Assembly (NCBI GenBank): GCA_965657135.1
Contig: CBFHNF010000005.1
Coordinates: 62,001 to 126,000, forward strand
Direction of reading: 5' to 3'
DNA length: 64,000 bases
From: HIMB11 sp965657135
Lineage (GTDB): Bacteria > Pseudomonadota > Alphaproteobacteria > Rhodobacterales > Rhodobacteraceae
A program made the position numbers and the translations under genes. A model generated the notes under the pieces. The model ran no database searches and had not been told where the DNA came from. It worked only from the letters and a program-made list of their open reading frames with translations. The number at the start of each line of letters is the position of its first letter. Position 1 is the stretch's first letter. This document shows, piece after piece, positions 16,086 to 25,681 of the stretch.

Positions 16086-16447
16086 ATAGTTTGTTGTTCT
16101 TCACAAGTCATGAGAGTGCAGGGATCTTTAAGGATAGGCAGCTCGATCGTTTCGATTAAAATCCATGTATCGTAAAGGTACACGTTTAAAGTCGTCTTTA
16201 TCCCATCGCCCCGCGTTTTTGCTTTAAACCAAAGGCTTTCATCCGCGCGTTCAGAGAGAGGGGTTTTCGGATTGTTTTGCCCGACAAATACAACATTGTT
16301 ATTAAAAGTCAGTGTATCACTCGCAGGGTCATGAAGAACATCGATGTATTCGGCGGATCCAAATCCATTTGATGGACACAAAAATTTTTCTTGAATTGCC
16401 AGTGCAGGGGTTGCCCAAAACAGGCAAAAAATAAACAGTAAACGCAT
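16052..16447 (-). CDS. Hypothetical secreted protein
   Basis: 131 residues with a clear signal peptide (MRLLFIFCLFWATPALA, cleavage after ALA). The mature part has five cysteines, enough for disulfide bonds in the periplasm, and alternating hydrophobic stretches suggesting a beta-rich fold. No family recognised. It converges on the MFS gene and its last 34 bases overlap that gene's end. Confidence 0.7.
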   Translation of the reverse strand: MRLLFIFCLFWATPALAIQEKFLCPSNGFGSAEYIDVLHDPASDTLTFNNNVVFVGQNNPKTPLSERADESLWFKAKTRGDGIKTTLNVYLYDTWILIETIELPILKDPCTLMTCEEQQTIYRLAPCRFLR

Positions 16448-16541
16448 GAGAGTATCCTATTTTCACTAGAGTTAAGGCAAGAAATACTTTTGTAAACCAA
16501 CGTGGAAACGATCATTACCCAAGATTCATTTCCAGATTGCA

Positions 16542-16569
16542 TTGACTCTATGAAACGCGTGTGTATAAG
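16542..16569 (+). promoter_or_regulatory. Sigma-70-type promoter of rpsD
   Basis: TTGACT (16542-16547) and TATAAG (16564-16569) with a 16-base spacer. Transcription from about 16576 gives a leader of about 110 bases before rpsD, long enough for regulation by S4 itself, as known in other bacteria; no S4-binding structure is demonstrated here. Confidence 0.65.
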
Positions 16570-16686
16570 CCGCGCATCATTGGTGTTGGTGGCCCTTGCA
16601 AGAGGATGCCTGTCGTGCCCTCGGGTAAAAGGACAACGCCCTTCATAGTGGCCAAGTGGCCTCGATTACAACGAAGGAGATCAGCG

Positions 16687-17307
16687 ATGACGAAAAGAAC
16701 CGCTGCCAAACATAAAATTGACCGCCGGATGGGTGAAAACATCTGGGGTCGTCCAAAATCACCATTTAACCGTCGTGAATACGGACCAGGCCAACATGGC
16801 CAAGCCCGCAAAGGCAAGTTGTCTGACTTTGGTCTACAGCTTCGTGCAAAGCAGAAGCTTAAGGGTTACTATGGTGACTTGACTGAAAAGCAATTCCGCC
16901 GCGTGTTCTCGGATGCAGATGGCATGAAGGGCGATACTGGCGAAAACCTAATCGGCCTACTCGAACGCCGCTTAGACGCAGTCGTGTATCGTGCTAAGTT
17001 TGTTGCAACTGTATTTGCCGCACGTCAATTTGTGAACCATGGTCACGTGACGGTGAACGGCAATCGTGTAAACATTCCGTCATACCGCGTAAAAGAGGGC
17101 GACGTCATCGAAGTACGTGATCGTTCAAAGCAAATGACTGTGTTGTTAGAAGCTGTACAATTGGCAGAGCGTGATGTTCCTGATTATATCGAAGCGGATC
17201 ATTCGAAAATGACCGCAACATTTGTTCGCACTCCGGGTTTGGGCGATGTACCATATCCAGTGATGATGGAACCAAACCTCGTCATCGAATACTACGCTCA
17301 AAACTAA
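16687..17307 (+). CDS. rpsD: 30S ribosomal protein S4
   Basis: 206 residues. Starts MTKRTAAKHKIDRRMGENIW with GAAGGAGA just upstream of ATG 16687; the longer frame from 16561 is leader sequence. The S4 core LERRLDAVVYRAKF and the RNA-binding S4 domain (ARQFVNHGHVTVNG) are present. It nucleates 30S assembly on 16S rRNA. It stands alone, away from the main ribosomal operons, followed by a strong terminator. Confidence 0.97.
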   Translation: MTKRTAAKHKIDRRMGENIWGRPKSPFNRREYGPGQHGQARKGKLSDFGLQLRAKQKLKGYYGDLTEKQFRRVFSDADGMKGDTGENLIGLLERRLDAVVYRAKFVATVFAARQFVNHGHVTVNGNRVNIPSYRVKEGDVIEVRDRSKQMTVLLEAVQLAERDVPDYIEADHSKMTATFVRTPGLGDVPYPVMMEPNLVIEYYAQN

Positions 17308-17324
17308 GAGTTTATGTTTTCAGC

Positions 17325-17359
17325 AAAAGGCCGCGACGGGGAACCGCCGCGGCCTTTTT
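17325..17359 (+). terminator. Intrinsic terminator of rpsD
   Basis: AAAAGGCCGCG and CGCGGCCTTTTT flank a short GC-rich loop, giving a strong stem and a T-run 18 bases after the rpsD stop. The A-run on the other side makes it potentially bidirectional. Confidence 0.9.
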
Positions 17360-17422
17360 CGTTTTGCCTCTGGCATTGATAAAAATCGCCGCGTATGAAG
17401 GTTATAACAACGGAGTGAATGC

Positions 17423-18511
17423 ATGCCAAAAATTCAGCCCCAGCCAGGGATAATGGACATCGAGCTGTATCAAGCTGGAAGTTCACATGCCAAAGGCATC
17501 GAAAACACGGTCAAGCTAAGTTCGAATGAAAACCCCTTTGGGCCATCGCCCGCTGCGATTGAGGCACTGGGCAAGACTGCACATATGCTGCATCGTTATC
17601 CATCGACGGATCACCTACCGCTGCGCAAAGCAATTGCTGAGGCGTTTGACTTGTGTAGTGATAACATCATCTGTGGCGTGGGCAGTGATGAAATCATCAG
17701 CTTCCTCTGCTATGCCTATGCGGGCCCGGGTGATGAGGTTATCCACACCGAACATGGTTTCGCGATGTATCGCATTTCCACGCTTGCCGCTGGTGCAACG
17801 CCCGTTGAAGTGCCTGAGCGTGGTCGCATGACAGATGTGGACGCAATTCTGGGTGCATGCAATGAGCATACAAAAATCGTGTTCATTGCAAACCCGAACA
17901 ATCCAACGGGCACCATGATCGCCGAAGCCGAGGTGCGTCGGCTGGCCGAAGGTATCCCGTCACATACTATTTTGGTATTGGATGGAGCCTATGCCGAATA
18001 TGTTGACGGATATGATGGTGGCGCGCGCTTGGTTCACTCCTACGAAAATGTGGTGATGACGCGCACCTTTTCCAAATTATATGGGCTGGGTGGATTGCGT
18101 GTTGGTTGGGGATACGGGCCGAAACATATTATCGAAACGCTTAACCGTATTCGAGGCCCGTTCAACGTTTCATTGCCTGCGCTTGCGGCAGCAGAGGCTG
18201 CTGTTAAGGATCAGGCTTATGCCGACAAGTGCCGAATTGAAAATGCACGTTTGCGTGCATGGTTGGCAAATGCCTTGGCAGAGCACGGTGTGGCATCGGA
18301 TACCTCTATGACAAATTTTATCCTTGCCCGCTTCAATTCTCAACAAGAGGCCGAGGCATGCGATGATTATTTGAAATCGCAGGGACTGATTGTGAGGCGC
18401 GTTGGAGGATACAATCTGCCAGAATGCCTGCGCATAACTGTGGGTGACGAAGCATCCTGTCGACGCGTTGCACACGCCGTTGGACAATTCAAAGGGCGCG
18501 CGGATGGCTAA
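17423..18511 (+). CDS. hisC: Histidinol-phosphate aminotransferase
   Basis: A class I/II PLP aminotransferase of 362 residues. SSNENPFGPSP is the HisC-typical N-terminal motif, NPNNPTG the aminotransferase motif, and Lys218 in TRTFSKLYGLGG holds PLP. It converts imidazole acetol phosphate to histidinol phosphate; next to tyrC it may also transaminate aromatic acids, as HisC of some bacteria does (inference from neighbourhood). The stop overlaps the tyrC start by 8 bases. Confidence 0.93.
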   Translation: MPKIQPQPGIMDIELYQAGSSHAKGIENTVKLSSNENPFGPSPAAIEALGKTAHMLHRYPSTDHLPLRKAIAEAFDLCSDNIICGVGSDEIISFLCYAYAGPGDEVIHTEHGFAMYRISTLAAGATPVEVPERGRMTDVDAILGACNEHTKIVFIANPNNPTGTMIAEAEVRRLAEGIPSHTILVLDGAYAEYVDGYDGGARLVHSYENVVMTRTFSKLYGLGGLRVGWGYGPKHIIETLNRIRGPFNVSLPALAAAEAAVKDQAYADKCRIENARLRAWLANALAEHGVASDTSMTNFILARFNSQQEAEACDDYLKSQGLIVRRVGGYNLPECLRITVGDEASCRRVAHAVGQFKGRADG

Positions 18512-19433
18512 GGTGGTGTATGATCGTGTTGCCCTGATCGGCTTAGGCCTGATCGCATCCTCGATGTATTGGGCGATCAAACGCGCGGGTCTTGTGGGTG
18601 AAGTGACAGGGTTTGCCCGTTCAGAAGAAACGCGGCAAACTGCGCGACGCATCGGACTATGTGATCGTGTTTGCGACACTGTACAAGATGCCGTGCAGGA
18701 TGCAGATTTAATTGTACTATGTGTCCCTGTTGGTGTGATGGGGGATGTTGCGCGGGACATTGCACCTGTGTTGAAACCTGGTGCTACGATCAGCGATGTC
18801 GGATCTGTAAAACGTTCTGTTATCGATGCCGTTGCCCCGCATTTGCCAAAGGATGTGCATTTCATACCCGCGCATCCGTTGGCTGGCACAGAACATTCTG
18901 GACCAGAAAGCGGTTTCGCAACTCTGTTTGATAATCGATGGTGTTTGTTGGTGCCTTTGCCAAATTCAGATGCCAATGCGGTGAAACGACTGCGCGATTT
19001 TTGGATGGGAATTGGATCGAACGTTGATGAAATGGATGCGGACCATCATGATTTGGTGCTGGCTGTAACCAGTCATACGCCACACCTGATCGCATACACA
19101 ATGGTTGGCGTTGCCGATGATCTGAGGCGGGTGACAGATAGCGAAGTGATCAAATACTCTGCCGCAGGGTTTCGTGATTTCACTCGGATCGCGGCAAGTG
19201 ATCCCACAATGTGGCGGGATGTTTTTCTGACAAATAAAGATGCAACCTTGGAAATCTTAGGGCGTTTCACAGAAGAGTTATTTGCGCTGCAACGTGCCAT
19301 TCGCACGGGCGATGGTCACATGTTACACGATTATTTCACCCGAACGCGCTCGATCCGTCGCGGGATCATTGAGGCGGGACAAGATACGGACGCCCCGGAT
19401 TTTGGACGCGCAAATCTTGAGAATAAAGAGTAA
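18504..19433 (+). CDS. tyrC: Prephenate/arogenate dehydrogenase
   Basis: 309 residues from ATG 18504, which overlaps the hisC stop. N-terminal Rossmann fold with VALIGLGLIASSMYWA (GxGxxxxS), then VGSVKRSV and HPLAGTEHSGP, the family's substrate-site motif, and SHTPHLIAYTMV in the helical domain. It oxidatively decarboxylates prephenate or arogenate towards tyrosine. No ACT domain is attached. Confidence 0.92.
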   Translation: MAKVVYDRVALIGLGLIASSMYWAIKRAGLVGEVTGFARSEETRQTARRIGLCDRVCDTVQDAVQDADLIVLCVPVGVMGDVARDIAPVLKPGATISDVGSVKRSVIDAVAPHLPKDVHFIPAHPLAGTEHSGPESGFATLFDNRWCLLVPLPNSDANAVKRLRDFWMGIGSNVDEMDADHHDLVLAVTSHTPHLIAYTMVGVADDLRRVTDSEVIKYSAAGFRDFTRIAASDPTMWRDVFLTNKDATLEILGRFTEELFALQRAIRTGDGHMLHDYFTRTRSIRRGIIEAGQDTDAPDFGRANLENKE

Positions 19434-19438
19434 CTTAG

Positions 19439-19927
19439 ATGCTACCTAATCAATTTCATGCAAACGCCATTTCAGAATTGTTAACGCTCGAACAGATGCG
19501 TGAAATAAGTGGCTTACAATTCATGCAAGGTATTTTGGATGGTCGCTATCCGTCCCCGCCCATTGGCAAAACATTAGGGTATTACCTATCCGAGGTTGAG
19601 GAAGGGCGTGTTGTGTTTTCTGGTGCGCCGCGCTTTGATACGTTTAATCCCATGGGCACGGTTCACGGTGGATGGTACGGCACCCTGTTGGATAGTGCCA
19701 TGGCCTGTGCGGTTATGACGAAGGTGCCGGAAGGTTCAATCTACACAACGCTAGAATATAAGGTGAATATCATCAAATCGATACCTGAAGGACGCGAGAT
19801 ACATGCAATTGGGATAACCAATCATGTTGGGCGATCAACGGGCGTAGCGACAGCCGAAATTATTGACGCAGAAACGAGGAAATTATACGCAACGGGCAGC
19901 ACCACATGCATAGTGATGAAAATGTAA
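19439..19927 (+). CDS. PaaI-type hotdog thioesterase
   Basis: 162 residues. The segment GTVHGGWYGTLLDSAMACAV carries the HGG motif and catalytic acidic residue region of the PaaI/4HBT-II hotdog family, and the following TTLEYKVNIIKSI strand is typical. It probably hydrolyses an acyl- or aryl-CoA. It starts 5 bases after tyrC and may be cotranscribed. Confidence 0.85.
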   Translation: MLPNQFHANAISELLTLEQMREISGLQFMQGILDGRYPSPPIGKTLGYYLSEVEEGRVVFSGAPRFDTFNPMGTVHGGWYGTLLDSAMACAVMTKVPEGSIYTTLEYKVNIIKSIPEGREIHAIGITNHVGRSTGVATAEIIDAETRKLYATGSTTCIVMKM

Positions 19928-19946
19928 TGACACGCTTGGATACTAT

Positions 19947-20816
19947 GTGAGCGCGCAAGTCAGTTTGTTCAAACTCACAATAGTTATATTCACTGCGGTA
20001 TCGCTTGTTGTATGCGGGGATACGGCGGGCAAGTTACTAACTGAACGGGGTGTTGCGCCGGGATTGGTGGCATGGTCGCGTTTTGCCTTGGCTGCTGTGC
20101 TGCTGATGCCCTTTTTGAAAATCCAAAAATCTGATCTTGTTATTTTGTTGAATTGGCGGGTCATTGTTCGTGCCTGTTTCATAAGCGGTGGTATTCTATC
20201 AATCCTGACCGCGCTGAAAACGGAACCCATTGCAAACGTGTATGGTGCGTTTTTCATTGGTCCGATCGTGTCATATCTACTGGCATATTTATTCTTGGGT
20301 GAAAACATATCAAAGGTCAAAACGGGTTTGTTGCTGATTGGCTTTATTGGTGTGTTGTTCGTTGTCAAACTTGGGTTTGGTATGTCTGGTGGTCTGTTCT
20401 TTGCATTGCTGGCTGGGTTTTGCTATGGGGGATATCTGGCAGTTACCCGATTGCTTGCGGGGTCGTTTCCAGCACCTTTGTTATTGTTGTCACAGCTTTT
20501 AATTGGTTCGATTTTATTGGCGCCTGTGGGAGTGACACAGCAGATGTTTTCATTAGATCTATCAAGTTATGCTTTGATTGGGGCAAGCGCGCTGTTTTCA
20601 GCCGTGGGGAATTATATGTTGGTTCTGGCAAACCGGTGGGCAACGGCAACATTGATTGCACCATTGGTTTATAGTCAACTAATCACCGCCACCACGGTTG
20701 GATTTTTTATTTTTGGTAATTGGCCAGATACCGTTACCCTTGTTGGGTTATCCTTGATTTGTGTGTCTGGTTTCGGGTCACTTTGGTTGACGCGGGGAAC
20801 GGGTACTAAACGTTGA
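19947..20816 (+). CDS. EamA/DMT-family transporter
   Basis: 289 residues with about ten membrane segments in two EamA halves (GVAPGLVAWSRFALAAVLL in the first, RWATATLIAPLVYSQLI in the second). A metabolite exporter or importer of unknown substrate. The start is GTG at 19947 (an out-of-frame ATG overlaps it). Confidence 0.85.
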   Translation: MSAQVSLFKLTIVIFTAVSLVVCGDTAGKLLTERGVAPGLVAWSRFALAAVLLMPFLKIQKSDLVILLNWRVIVRACFISGGILSILTALKTEPIANVYGAFFIGPIVSYLLAYLFLGENISKVKTGLLLIGFIGVLFVVKLGFGMSGGLFFALLAGFCYGGYLAVTRLLAGSFPAPLLLLSQLLIGSILLAPVGVTQQMFSLDLSSYALIGASALFSAVGNYMLVLANRWATATLIAPLVYSQLITATTVGFFIFGNWPDTVTLVGLSLICVSGFGSLWLTRGTGTKR

Positions 20817-20842
20817 TTTATTATGACGTTTTGAAAGGTTCA

Positions 20843-20917
<75 letters not shown>

Positions 20918-21003
20918 CCGATGTAGGCCGCTGCTTAGACGGAAACTTGCCGAGACGCAAGACAATTCTGGACCCTTTTTATGTAGTGATGTAAGCATTG
21001 CAT

Positions 21004-21159
21004 ATGACGCAGGCAAAGCAAAATAATTTACCAAAAAACGACGCGCAATCACGTGAGGATCGACTGAAGCAAGCGCTAAAGTCCAATATGGCAAAGCGCA
21101 AGGCGCAGGCAAAAGCACGTGCAAAACCAGAGCAGACTAAGGCAGGGAAGGGCGAGTAA
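21004..21159 (+). CDS. Small basic protein upstream of murA
   Basis: 51 residues, MTQAKQNNLPKNDAQSRED at the start, then a Lys/Arg/Ala-rich helical tail (MAKRKAQAKARAKP). Its TAA shares the A of the murA ATG, so murA translation may be coupled to it. A short charged ORF in this position is common before murA in related genomes (recollection, not checked). Function unknown; the charge suggests nucleic-acid or ribosome contact. Confidence 0.75.
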   Translation: MTQAKQNNLPKNDAQSREDRLKQALKSNMAKRKAQAKARAKPEQTKAGKGE

Positions 21160-22430
21160 TGGATTCCATATTAGTGACTGGAAATGGTCCGTTAAAGGGG
21201 CAAATTTCTATAGCAGGTGCGAAAAACGCCTGTCTTACATTGATGCCCGCAACTTTGTTGAGTGATGAGCCATTGACGCTGACTAACGCGCCACGCTTGT
21301 CCGATATCAAAACGATGACACAATTGCTGGAATCGCTTGGCGCAGAAGTACGTGCAATGGCAGATGGTCAAGTTTTGGCGATGTCCTCTCACGAATTGAC
21401 CAGCCTGCGCGCGGATTATGATATTGTTCGCAAAATGCGGGCGTCAAACCTTGTTTTGGGGCCTCTTCTCGCGCGCGTAGGAGAGGCGGTCGTCTCGCTC
21501 CCCGGCGGATGTGCGATTGGCGCACGTCCAATGGATCTACATATTAGTGCGCTTGAGGCCCTAGGGGCCGAAATTGAACTGCGTGATGGATACTTGCATG
21601 CGAAAGTGGCAGGTGGTCGTTTAACGGGCGCCGTCCATGAAATGCGCTTTGCCTCTGTAGGGGCCACTGAAAACTTTGTGATGGCTGCGACTTTGGCCAA
21701 AGGCACATCTGTGCTGAAAAATGCCGCACGCGAACCCGAAATTGTTGATTTGATCAGTTGCCTGACAAAAATGGGCGCAAAAATTGACGGAGCTGGAACC
21801 TCCACAATCACAATCGAAGGGGTAGATCGATTGGGCGGTGCAACCCATCCTGTCGTTGTTGATCGAATTGAACTGGGGACCTATATGCTCGCACCCGCAA
21901 TTGCAGGGGGCGAAGTCGAATTGCTTGGGGGGCGGATCGATTTGATCGAGGCGTTTGTTGAAAAGCTAGATGCCGCTGGTGTCGAAGTTTGGGAGACGAA
22001 ACATGGCATTGCGACCAAGAGGCGAAGTGATCACATAAACGCCGTAGATGTCACAACCGAAGTTTTCCCTGGGTTTCCAACAGATTTACAGGCCCAGATG
22101 ATGGCGATGTTGTGTACCGCACAGGGTGTCAGTATTTTGGAAGAAACCATATTTGAAAATCGGTTCATGCACGCGCCAGAGTTGATGCGCATGGGTGCAC
22201 AGATTGAGGTTCAAGGCGGTATGGCAAAAGTTACTGGTGTTGAGCGCATGAAGGGTGCGCCTGTTATGGCGACCGATTTGCGCGCGTCGGTTTCATTGAT
22301 TTTGGCGGGTCTTGCCGCAGAGGGTGAAACTCGCGTTAATCGAGTGTATCATTTGGATCGCGGGTATGAACGATTGGTGGACAAACTGTCAGGGGTTGGA
22401 GCGAAAGTCGAACGGGTTCCCGGCGAATGA
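21159..22430 (+). CDS. murA: UDP-N-acetylglucosamine 1-carboxyvinyltransferase
   Basis: 423 residues. First committed step of peptidoglycan synthesis: adds enolpyruvate from PEP to UDP-GlcNAc. Lys22 in GAKNACLTLMPA and Cys118 in LPGGCAIGARP are present; the cysteine is the fosfomycin target, so the enzyme should be sensitive. The C-terminal ATDLRASVSLILAGLAA is typical. It starts one base into the upstream small gene's stop and overlaps the DUF2948 start by 4 bases. Confidence 0.97.
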   Translation: MDSILVTGNGPLKGQISIAGAKNACLTLMPATLLSDEPLTLTNAPRLSDIKTMTQLLESLGAEVRAMADGQVLAMSSHELTSLRADYDIVRKMRASNLVLGPLLARVGEAVVSLPGGCAIGARPMDLHISALEALGAEIELRDGYLHAKVAGGRLTGAVHEMRFASVGATENFVMAATLAKGTSVLKNAAREPEIVDLISCLTKMGAKIDGAGTSTITIEGVDRLGGATHPVVVDRIELGTYMLAPAIAGGEVELLGGRIDLIEAFVEKLDAAGVEVWETKHGIATKRRSDHINAVDVTTEVFPGFPTDLQAQMMAMLCTAQGVSILEETIFENRFMHAPELMRMGAQIEVQGGMAKVTGVERMKGAPVMATDLRASVSLILAGLAAEGETRVNRVYHLDRGYERLVDKLSGVGAKVERVPGE

Positions 22431-22903
22431 TCCAAGATGCAAGATTTAATGACACGCTTGATCGACCATTAAATTTGGGTGCGCAGGATTCGGACGATTT
22501 AAGTGTTGTGTCCTCGCTTATTCAGGATGCGGTGTTGGGAGTTGGCGATATTAAATGGAACCGATCAGAACGTCAGCTTGTTGTTCTACTCAAACGGTTC
22601 CGTTGGGAAGATGTCGAGCTGGCAAAACAACAAGGGCGCGACCCTGAACGCGTCCAATCGTTACTCATCCTCCATAACGCAACGCAGGTCGCATCACAGG
22701 GGATTGATCGTTCAATTGATGATATTGTGCTGTCGTTGCTTGCAATGGAATTTTCCGGGTTATCTGACGGCGTCGGAGATTTAATTTTGACATTCTCTGG
22801 CGATGGCGCTTTGAAAGTTCAAGTTGATGGGCTGGACGTTACTCTTCGCGATGTAACGCGGCCCTATGTCGCCCCATCAAAACAGGTCCCGAAGCACGAC
22901 TAA
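22427..22903 (+). CDS. DUF2948 family protein
   Basis: 158 residues. The pattern DRPLNLGAQDSDDLSVVSSLIQDAV with DIKWNRSERQLVVLLKRFRWED is the DUF2948 signature. The domain has no known function; its fixed place after murA and before hisD in Rhodobacterales hints at a housekeeping role. The ATGA overlap with murA implies coupled translation. Confidence 0.88.
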   Translation: MIQDARFNDTLDRPLNLGAQDSDDLSVVSSLIQDAVLGVGDIKWNRSERQLVVLLKRFRWEDVELAKQQGRDPERVQSLLILHNATQVASQGIDRSIDDIVLSLLAMEFSGLSDGVGDLILTFSGDGALKVQVDGLDVTLRDVTRPYVAPSKQVPKHD

Positions 22904-22968
22904 CGTTGCTTTGACTTGTGATCATGAAGCTTCAGCGCTATTTCACCCAAGACTGAGTGGAGTAAGAC

Positions 22969-24273
22969 ATGCCTGTTTTTTTAAATGCGAGCGATCCGAA
23001 TTTTGAAACAGAGTTTCAAACGCTTCTATCTGCCAAGCGTGAGGACAGCCCTGACGTGGATCAAGTTGTGGGTGATATCATTTCCGATGTGCGCACACGA
23101 GGAGATGCCGCGGTCATTGAATTGACTGAACGCTTTGATCGCTTATCTCTGACATCGCAAAGTTTACGTTTTTCGGAATCCGAAATCGCAGAGCAAATCC
23201 AAAACGTGTCTAACGAGGATCGCGCAGCTTTGGAATTGGCAGCTGACCGTATTCGTGCCTATCATGCAGAACAAATGCCAAAAGACGCGTGGTGGAAAGA
23301 TTCATGCGGTGCTGAACTGGGATGGCGCTGGACACCTGTTGGTGCGGCGGGGCTTTATGTTCCCGGTGGGTTGGCCACCTATCCATCGTCTGTTTTAATG
23401 AACGCAATTCCTGCAAAGGTCGCAGGTGTTGAGCGTCTTGCGATTACGGTGCCAACACCTGATGGGGCGATCAACCCATTGGTCATTTTTGCTGCACAGC
23501 TCGCGGGTGTTGATGAAATTTATCGGATCGGCGGTGCACAGGCGATTGCGGCGCTGGCCTATGGTACCGAAACGATTGAGGCCGTTGATAAAATCACCGG
23601 TCCTGGAAATGCGTTTGTCGCCGCTGCTAAACGGCGTGTATTTGGAAAAGTTGGCATTGATATGATTGCGGGCCCATCAGAGATTTTGGTGATCGCGGAT
23701 AAGGACAACAATTCAGATTGGATCGCGCTTGATTTGCTGTCACAAGCGGAACATGATGAAAGTGCACAATCCATCCTAATTACAGATGATGAAGCCTTTG
23801 CAAAACAGGTTGTGGCCTCTGTTGATAAATTCCTTTTGACGCTTGAACGCCGCGATATCGCAGGCGCAAGTTGGCGGGATTACGGTGCGATCATTTTGGT
23901 CTCAGATATGGATCAGGCGATTGCGCTGTCTGACCGTATCGCACCTGAACACCTTGAAATTTGTGTCCAAGATGCGATGGGCGTCTGCGAACAAATTACT
24001 CATGCGGGCGCAATTTTTATTGGTGCTTGGACACCAGAGGCTATCGGAGATTACGTTGGTGGGCCCAATCATGTATTGCCAACGGCACGCTCTGCTCGGT
24101 TTAGTTCGGGATTATCCGTTTTGGATTTTGTAAAACGCACGACCCTGTCTCGCATGACACCAGATGCATTGGCGCAGATTGGACCAGCTGCCGAACGCCT
24201 TGCCGCTTCAGAAGGGTTGGAAGCACATGGCTTGTCTGTCACGGCTCGCTTAAAGCAGATTAACAACCTTTAA
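22969..24273 (+). CDS. hisD: Histidinol dehydrogenase
   Basis: 434 residues. Oxidises L-histidinol to histidine in two NAD-dependent steps with zinc. The GGLATYPSSVLMNAIPAKVAG segment, IAGPSEILVIAD and the metal-site region SQAEHDE are family hallmarks. Also EHLEIC and GPNHVLPT. The SD-like GAGTAAGAC stands before ATG 22969. Length is normal. Confidence 0.96.
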   Translation: MPVFLNASDPNFETEFQTLLSAKREDSPDVDQVVGDIISDVRTRGDAAVIELTERFDRLSLTSQSLRFSESEIAEQIQNVSNEDRAALELAADRIRAYHAEQMPKDAWWKDSCGAELGWRWTPVGAAGLYVPGGLATYPSSVLMNAIPAKVAGVERLAITVPTPDGAINPLVIFAAQLAGVDEIYRIGGAQAIAALAYGTETIEAVDKITGPGNAFVAAAKRRVFGKVGIDMIAGPSEILVIADKDNNSDWIALDLLSQAEHDESAQSILITDDEAFAKQVVASVDKFLLTLERRDIAGASWRDYGAIILVSDMDQAIALSDRIAPEHLEICVQDAMGVCEQITHAGAIFIGAWTPEAIGDYVGGPNHVLPTARSARFSSGLSVLDFVKRTTLSRMTPDALAQIGPAAERLAASEGLEAHGLSVTARLKQINNL

Positions 24274-24347
24274 TCCTATCGATTGAACGACTGGACCATT
24301 GCAATGCTGTCCAAGGTCAAGTAGCCAATTAGTCAAGGTAAAGAAAT

Positions 24348-24827
24348 ATGACACGTATCGCACATATTCAAATTGATGATCGTAACCTGCCACCGCCGAC
24401 GCCCGAGATTGAGCAAGAGCGACGCGTTGCAATATTTGATCTATTGGAAGATAACGTTTTCACATTGCCAAATCGGGATGATCGTACTGTTCCGGCTGGG
24501 CCATACCGCTTGGATCTATCGATTCGAGAAAAGAGGTTGGTGTTCGATGTTTCAACCGATCAGGGTGAAAGAGCGGTTGAATTCCATCTTTCCCTGTCCC
24601 CGTTTCGTCAGGTTGTAAAAGATTATTGGTCCATTTGTGAAAGTTATTATGACGCAGTAAAAAATATGCCACCAAGCCAGATTGAAACGATTGATATGGC
24701 GCGCCGCGGGATTCATAACGAAGGCGCGCGTGTTTTGTCAGAACGTTTGGAAGGGAAGGCGGAAATTGACAACGACACTGCGCGCCGACTTTTCACTCTC
24801 ATCTGCGTTTTGCATTTCGGGGGCTAA
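24348..24827 (+). CDS. UPF0262 family protein
   Basis: 159 residues. ARRGIHNEGARVL and the N-terminal IQIDDRNLPPPTPEIEQER are typical of UPF0262, an alphaproteobacterial family of unknown function regularly found between hisD and a low-molecular-weight phosphatase, as here. The next gene starts 2 bases after its stop. Confidence 0.88.
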   Translation: MTRIAHIQIDDRNLPPPTPEIEQERRVAIFDLLEDNVFTLPNRDDRTVPAGPYRLDLSIREKRLVFDVSTDQGERAVEFHLSLSPFRQVVKDYWSICESYYDAVKNMPPSQIETIDMARRGIHNEGARVLSERLEGKAEIDNDTARRLFTLICVLHFGG

Positions 24828-24829
24828 GT

Positions 24830-25288
24830 ATGCAAAAGGACCTTCCACAATCGGTCCTCTTTTGCTGCGATCACAATGCTGTGCGTTCGCCCATGGCCGA
24901 AGGCATAATGAAAAAATTTTATGGAACGGGCACCTATGTCCAATCTGTAGGTGTGATTAATGATTTAGAAATTGATGGTTTTGCGATTGCCACCTGCGAA
25001 GAGATTGGCGTTGAATTATCACGCCATCGTTCCCGAAGTTTCGATGAAATGGAGCAATGGGGCGATGATCTTTCGTCGTTTGATTTAATTGTAGCCTTGT
25101 CGCCCGCCAGTCAACGCAGAGCATTGGAACTCACACGATATTTTCATTTGTCCGTCGAATATTGGCCGATCCTTGACCCAACGGGTCTGGGTGAAACACG
25201 TGAAACAAAAATGTCTTCTTATCGGCAAACGCGGGATCAGATCGTTGATCAGTTAACGCGCCGTTGGGGACCTGCTTTGGAGGTGTAA
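24830..25288 (+). CDS. Low molecular weight protein-tyrosine phosphatase family protein
   Basis: 152 residues. The phosphate loop is CDHNAVR (Cys13-X5-Arg19) followed by SPMAEG, and the general-acid segment is ILDPTG. The backdoor cysteine usual in eukaryotic members is Val18 here. It acts on phosphotyrosine or arsenate-like substrates; the target is unknown. It follows UPF0262 and precedes an NTF2-like gene with no gap (GGAGGTGTAA then ATG). Confidence 0.87.
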   Translation: MQKDLPQSVLFCCDHNAVRSPMAEGIMKKFYGTGTYVQSVGVINDLEIDGFAIATCEEIGVELSRHRSRSFDEMEQWGDDLSSFDLIVALSPASQRRALELTRYFHLSVEYWPILDPTGLGETRETKMSSYRQTRDQIVDQLTRRWGPALEV

Positions 25289-25681
25289 ATGCACTCAACA
25301 ATACATGCATATTTTGATGCGTTTAATGATCATAATGTTTCGGGCATGCTAGAATGCCTTGATGCGAACGTCGCCCATCACGTGAACGAAGGCCAAATTC
25401 GCATTGGCATAGATGCCTTTCGCGAATTTTGCGAACATATGAACCAATGCTATCATGAGACACTGACAGATATTGTTATTTTTTCTAATGAAGATGGGGA
25501 TCGTGCCGCAGCAGAATACATCGTGAACGGTACCTATTTGAAAACTGATGCTGGCCTGCCACGGGCAAGTGGTCAGAAATATCGTTTGCCTGCTGGTTCC
25601 TTCTTCACTCTCAAGAAGGGAAAAATTATACGTGTCGTTACATATTATAATTTGGCGGATTGGACGGCTCAGGTGTCATGA
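25289..25681 (+). CDS. SnoaL/NTF2-like protein
   Basis: 130 residues with the cone-shaped SnoaL-like pattern: HAYFDAFNDHNVSGMLECL at the N-terminus and RVVTYYNLADW at the C-terminus. Members are small-molecule isomerases, hydrolases or binding proteins; the ligand is unknown. It is directly preceded by a strong GGAGG site at the end of the phosphatase gene and overlaps the GNAT start (ATGA). Confidence 0.82.
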   Translation: MHSTIHAYFDAFNDHNVSGMLECLDANVAHHVNEGQIRIGIDAFREFCEHMNQCYHETLTDIVIFSNEDGDRAAAEYIVNGTYLKTDAGLPRASGQKYRLPAGSFFTLKKGKIIRVVTYYNLADWTAQVS